In this document: positions 61,309-64,000 of the stretch, piece by piece | Layout of the letters: the number at the start of each line of letters is the position of its first letter | Numbering within the stretch: the first letter of the stretch is position 1 | NCBI GenBank assembly: GCA_039184865.1 | Contig: JBCDAV010000009.1 | Span: 62,001 to 126,000 of the forward strand | Reading direction: 5' to 3' | DNA length: 64,000 bases | DNA from: Thermohalobaculum sp039184865 | GTDB taxonomy: Bacteria; Pseudomonadota; Alphaproteobacteria; Rhodobacterales; Rhodobacteraceae | Program-made: the position numbers and the translations under genes | Notes under the pieces: generated by a model | What the model was told of the DNA's origin: nothing | Database searches by the model: none | The model's input: only the letters and a program-made list of their open reading frames with translations

Positions 61309-63303
61309 ATGTACACCGCCATCCTCCTGCTGCCGTTGCTCGGTGCGATCATCGCCGGGTTCTTCCATCGCCAGATCGGCGAGAAGGCGGCGATGTTCGT
61401 GACCACGGGGCTCCTGATGTTCTGCGCGGTCCTGTCGTGGATCGCGTTCTTCACGCTGGGCGAGCCGGGCTCGGTCGAACTGTTCCGCTGGATCGCCTCC
61501 GGCGATCTCGAGGCCTACTGGTCGATCCGCGTCGACCGGCTGACCTGCGTCATGCTGGTGGTCGTGACCTCGGTCTCGGCGCTCGTCCACCTCTATTCGT
61601 TCGGCTACACGGACGACGGCGATCACCCGGACCCGATCGACAATTTCCAGGGCCCGGCCCGGTCGCGCTTCTTCGCCTATCTGAGCTTCTTCACCTTTGC
61701 CATGCTAGCGCTCGTGACCGGCGACAACCTGCTGCAGATCTTTTTTGGGTGGGAGGGCGTCGGCGTCGCCTCGTATCTGCTGATCGGGTTCTGGTATCGT
61801 AAGTCCTCAGCCAATGCGGCCGCCATCAAGGCATTCGTGGTCAACCGCGTCGGCGACTTCGGCTTCCTGCTGGGCATGTTCGGCCTGTTCTACATGACCG
61901 GCTCGATCATGCTGGACGATGTCTTCGCCGAGGCCACGAGACTGGCCGAGGCCGAAACGGTGTTCCTCGGGTACAACGTCCCCGCCATCGAACTGGTCTG
62001 CATCCTGCTGTTCGTCGGGGCGTGCGGAAAATCGGCGCAGTTCCTGCTGCACACCTGGCTGCCGGACGCCATGGAGGGCCCGACCCCTGTCTCGGCGCTG
62101 ATCCATGCCGCGACCATGGTGACGGCCGGTGTCTTCCTGGTCTGCCGTATGTCGCCGCTGTTCGACCTGACCCATGTCGCGCTCGTGGTCGTGACCGTGG
62201 TCGGTGCGACGACGGCCTTCTTCGCCGCGACGGTCGGTCTGGTGCAGACCGACATCAAGCGCGTGATCGCCTATTCGACGTGCTCGCAGCTCGGCTACAT
62301 GTTCGCGGCAGCAGGGGTCGGCGCCTACGAGGCGGCGATGTTCCACCTCTTTACGCATGCCTTCTTCAAGGCGCTGCTGTTCCTCGGCGCGGGCTCGGTG
62401 ATCCATGCGATGCACCACGAGCAGGACATGCGCAAGATGGGCGGGCTGAAAGCCAAGATCCCGATGACCTATTACATGATGCTGGCCGGCACGCTGGCGA
62501 TCACCGGGGTCGGGATTCCGTTCAGTTACGACATGTTCGGCGTGCCCATCGGTCTGGCGGGGTTTGTCTCGAAGGACGTGATCATCGAGACCGCCTTCGC
62601 GGGCCACAACTCGGCCCATCTCTACGCGTTCGTGCTGCTGGTGATCGCCGCCTGCATGACCTCGTTCTATTCCTGGCGGCTGATCTTCCTGACCTTCCAC
62701 GGCAAGACGCGGGCGGATCACCACACCTACGACCATGCCCATGAGAGCCCGCCGGTGATGATGTTCCCGCTCTACGTGCTGGCCTTCGGCGCGGTCGTCG
62801 CGGGCACGCTGTTCTACTACAGTTTCGTCGGCAAGGGCGAAGGCGAGTGGTGGAGCGGCTCGATCTTCAACGGGCCGGAAAACCATGTCCTGCACGACGC
62901 CCATGACGTGCCCAAATGGGTCAAGATCTCGCCGTTCCTGGCCATGCTGATCGGGCTCGGCCTTGCCTGGCTGATGTACATCCGGAGCCCGGAGATCCCG
63001 AAGCAACTCGCGCAGCGCCACCAGCCGCTCTACCAGTTCCTCCTGAACAAGTGGTACTTCGACGAGATCTACGCGTTCATCTTCATCCGCCCGGCGATGT
63101 GGATCGGCTCGCTCTTCTGGAAGCGCGGTGACGGCAGCACGATCGACGGCTTCCTGAACGGCGTCGCCATGGGCATCGTTCCGTGGATGACCAAGCTGGC
63201 CGGACGGTTCCAGTCGGGCTTTCTGTTCCACTACGCTTTCGTGATGCTGGTCGGCGTGTCGGCGATCATCACCTGGTTTGCCGTGAGCGGAGGTGGGCGC
63301 TGA
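61309..63303 (+). CDS. nuoL: NADH-quinone oxidoreductase subunit L (ND5)
   Basis: 664 residues, antiporter-like proton channel. QIFFGWEGVGVASYLLIGFW and TWLPDAMEGPTPVSALIHAA are diagnostic, with Lys/His residues in central helices (SAQFLLHTWLPD, LFTHAFFKALLFLGAGSVIH). A long C-terminal lateral helix region follows. Overlaps the nuoM start by one base. Confidence 0.97.
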   Translation: MYTAILLLPLLGAIIAGFFHRQIGEKAAMFVTTGLLMFCAVLSWIAFFTLGEPGSVELFRWIASGDLEAYWSIRVDRLTCVMLVVVTSVSALVHLYSFGYTDDGDHPDPIDNFQGPARSRFFAYLSFFTFAMLALVTGDNLLQIFFGWEGVGVASYLLIGFWYRKSSANAAAIKAFVVNRVGDFGFLLGMFGLFYMTGSIMLDDVFAEATRLAEAETVFLGYNVPAIELVCILLFVGACGKSAQFLLHTWLPDAMEGPTPVSALIHAATMVTAGVFLVCRMSPLFDLTHVALVVVTVVGATTAFFAATVGLVQTDIKRVIAYSTCSQLGYMFAAAGVGAYEAAMFHLFTHAFFKALLFLGAGSVIHAMHHEQDMRKMGGLKAKIPMTYYMMLAGTLAITGVGIPFSYDMFGVPIGLAGFVSKDVIIETAFAGHNSAHLYAFVLLVIAACMTSFYSWRLIFLTFHGKTRADHHTYDHAHESPPVMMFPLYVLAFGAVVAGTLFYYSFVGKGEGEWWSGSIFNGPENHVLHDAHDVPKWVKISPFLAMLIGLGLAWLMYIRSPEIPKQLAQRHQPLYQFLLNKWYFDEIYAFIFIRPAMWIGSLFWKRGDGSTIDGFLNGVAMGIVPWMTKLAGRFQSGFLFHYAFVMLVGVSAIITWFAVSGGGR

Positions 63304-64000
63304 TGGGCGACGATATCTCGCTTCTGACGCTGGTCACGTTCCTGCCACTGATCGGAGCGGCGCTTCTGGTGCTGTTGCTGCGCGGCGAGGACGAGGCGGC
63401 GAATCTGAACGCCAAACGCTTCTCGCTTCTGATCACGGTGTTCACGTTCGCGCTGTCGCTGTTCCTGATCACCGGGTTCGATCCGGGCAACACCGACTTC
63501 CAGTTCGTCGAGGAGACGACATGGCTCGCCGGGCTGACCTACAAGGTGGGCGTCGACGGGCTGAGCCTGCCCTTCGTCATGCTGACGACGTTCTTCTTCC
63601 CGCTCTGCATCGGCGCCTCGTGGGGGGTGACAAACCGGGTGAAGGAATACATGGCGATGTTCCTGCTGCTCGAGACGATGATCCTCGGCGTATTCGTCTC
63701 GCTCGACATGATCCTGTTCTACCTGTTCTTCGAGGCCGGGCTGATCCCGATGTTCCTGATCATCGGCATCTGGGGCGGCAAGGACCGGATCTACGCGGCC
63801 TTCAAGTTCTTCCTCTACACGCTGCTCGGCTCGCTCCTGATGCTGGTGGCGATGATCTACATGTACTTCGATGCCGGCACGACCGACATCGCGGCGCTGT
63901 TGAACCACCAGTTCGACGCGGGGCCAATCGAGCTGTTCAGCTGGCAGATCGTCGGCGGCGCGCAGACCTTGATGTGGCTGGCCTTCTTCGCGAGCTTCGC
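63303..64000 (+). CDS. nuoM: NADH-quinone oxidoreductase subunit M (ND4), partial at right edge
   Basis: First 232 codons: MGDDISLLTLVTFLPLIGAA, TYKVGVDGLSLPFVMLTTFF, and the conserved Glu in LFYLFFEAGLIPMFLIIGIW. The second half, including the main proton channel, lies outside. nuoN would be expected next. Confidence 0.96.
   Translation, partial: MGDDISLLTLVTFLPLIGAALLVLLLRGEDEAANLNAKRFSLLITVFTFALSLFLITGFDPGNTDFQFVEETTWLAGLTYKVGVDGLSLPFVMLTTFFFPLCIGASWGVTNRVKEYMAMFLLLETMILGVFVSLDMILFYLFFEAGLIPMFLIIGIWGGKDRIYAAFKFFLYTLLGSLLMLVAMIYMYFDAGTTDIAALLNHQFDAGPIELFSWQIVGGAQTLMWLAFFASF

Noticed and set aside
61807..63231. Antisense frame over nuoL
   Set aside because: Same cause: reverse of a membrane protein gene in GC-rich DNA.

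Overview
The window looks like a chromosomal stretch from a GC-rich alphaproteobacterium, most likely a member of the Rhodobacterales (Roseobacter/Rhodobacter relatives). The signs are MipZ and an ATP12-type F1 chaperone, a 6S RNA gene between zapA and the 5-formyl-THF cyclo-ligase gene, a phasin, a DUF1127 protein, and a complex I (nuo) operon whose nuo genes are interleaved with small accessory genes, as known for Paracoccus and Rhodobacter.

Layout. 1-2.1 kb: a cut-off O-methyltransferase and an rcnR-rcnA nickel/cobalt efflux pair with a perfect palindromic operator. 2.2-11.2 kb: a siderophore-uptake locus (MFS permease, AraC regulator, TonB-dependent receptor, two exporter-fold ABC half-transporters, an isoprenylcysteine-methyltransferase-like membrane protein) arranged like yersiniabactin/pyochelin uptake genes; no siderophore synthesis genes are visible. 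11.3-14.8 kb: an insertion hot spot. An older IS3-type transposase tail is cut by a second IS3-family element (11649-13924), which is itself interrupted by an IS630-family element (12795-13845). Next comes the tail of a large serine recombinase and then tRNA-Arg(CCG).

14.9-46.7 kb: mostly housekeeping and conserved hypothetical genes: AbrB-type membrane protein, TetR and LysR regulators, threonine aldolase, LplT-like MFS, transketolase, zapA-6S RNA-fau-ymdB, yebC, a hydratase, a serine hydrolase, a secreted FAS1 plus RTX-like protein, an M23 peptidase, clpA/clpS, a phasin, a D-Ala-D-Ala carboxypeptidase with SPOR domain, ugd, mipZ, rpmE, a HAD phosphatase, ATP12 and an M19 dipeptidase.

46.7-64 kb: tRNA-Asp, then the nuo operon nuoA-B-C-D-E-F-G-H-I-J-K-L-M (M is cut by the right edge). 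At least ten non-nuo genes are embedded in it, including an NTF2-like protein, two paralogous mini membrane proteins, two DUF3291 paralogues around a lipoprotein gene, a second lipoprotein and a TM2 protein. One embedded gene encodes a membrane protein whose C-terminal domain is a close copy of a C-terminal extension found on NuoE in this genome. All read the same way with overlapping or short junctions, so they should be co-transcribed from a TTGACC-17-TAGGAC promoter upstream of nuoA.

I found no CRISPR array, phage or obvious defence system. The least explained material is the shared NuoE-type domain and the other nuo-embedded genes, the FAS1/RTX protein, an orphan 272-residue protein, and the nested-IS scar next to tRNA-Arg.
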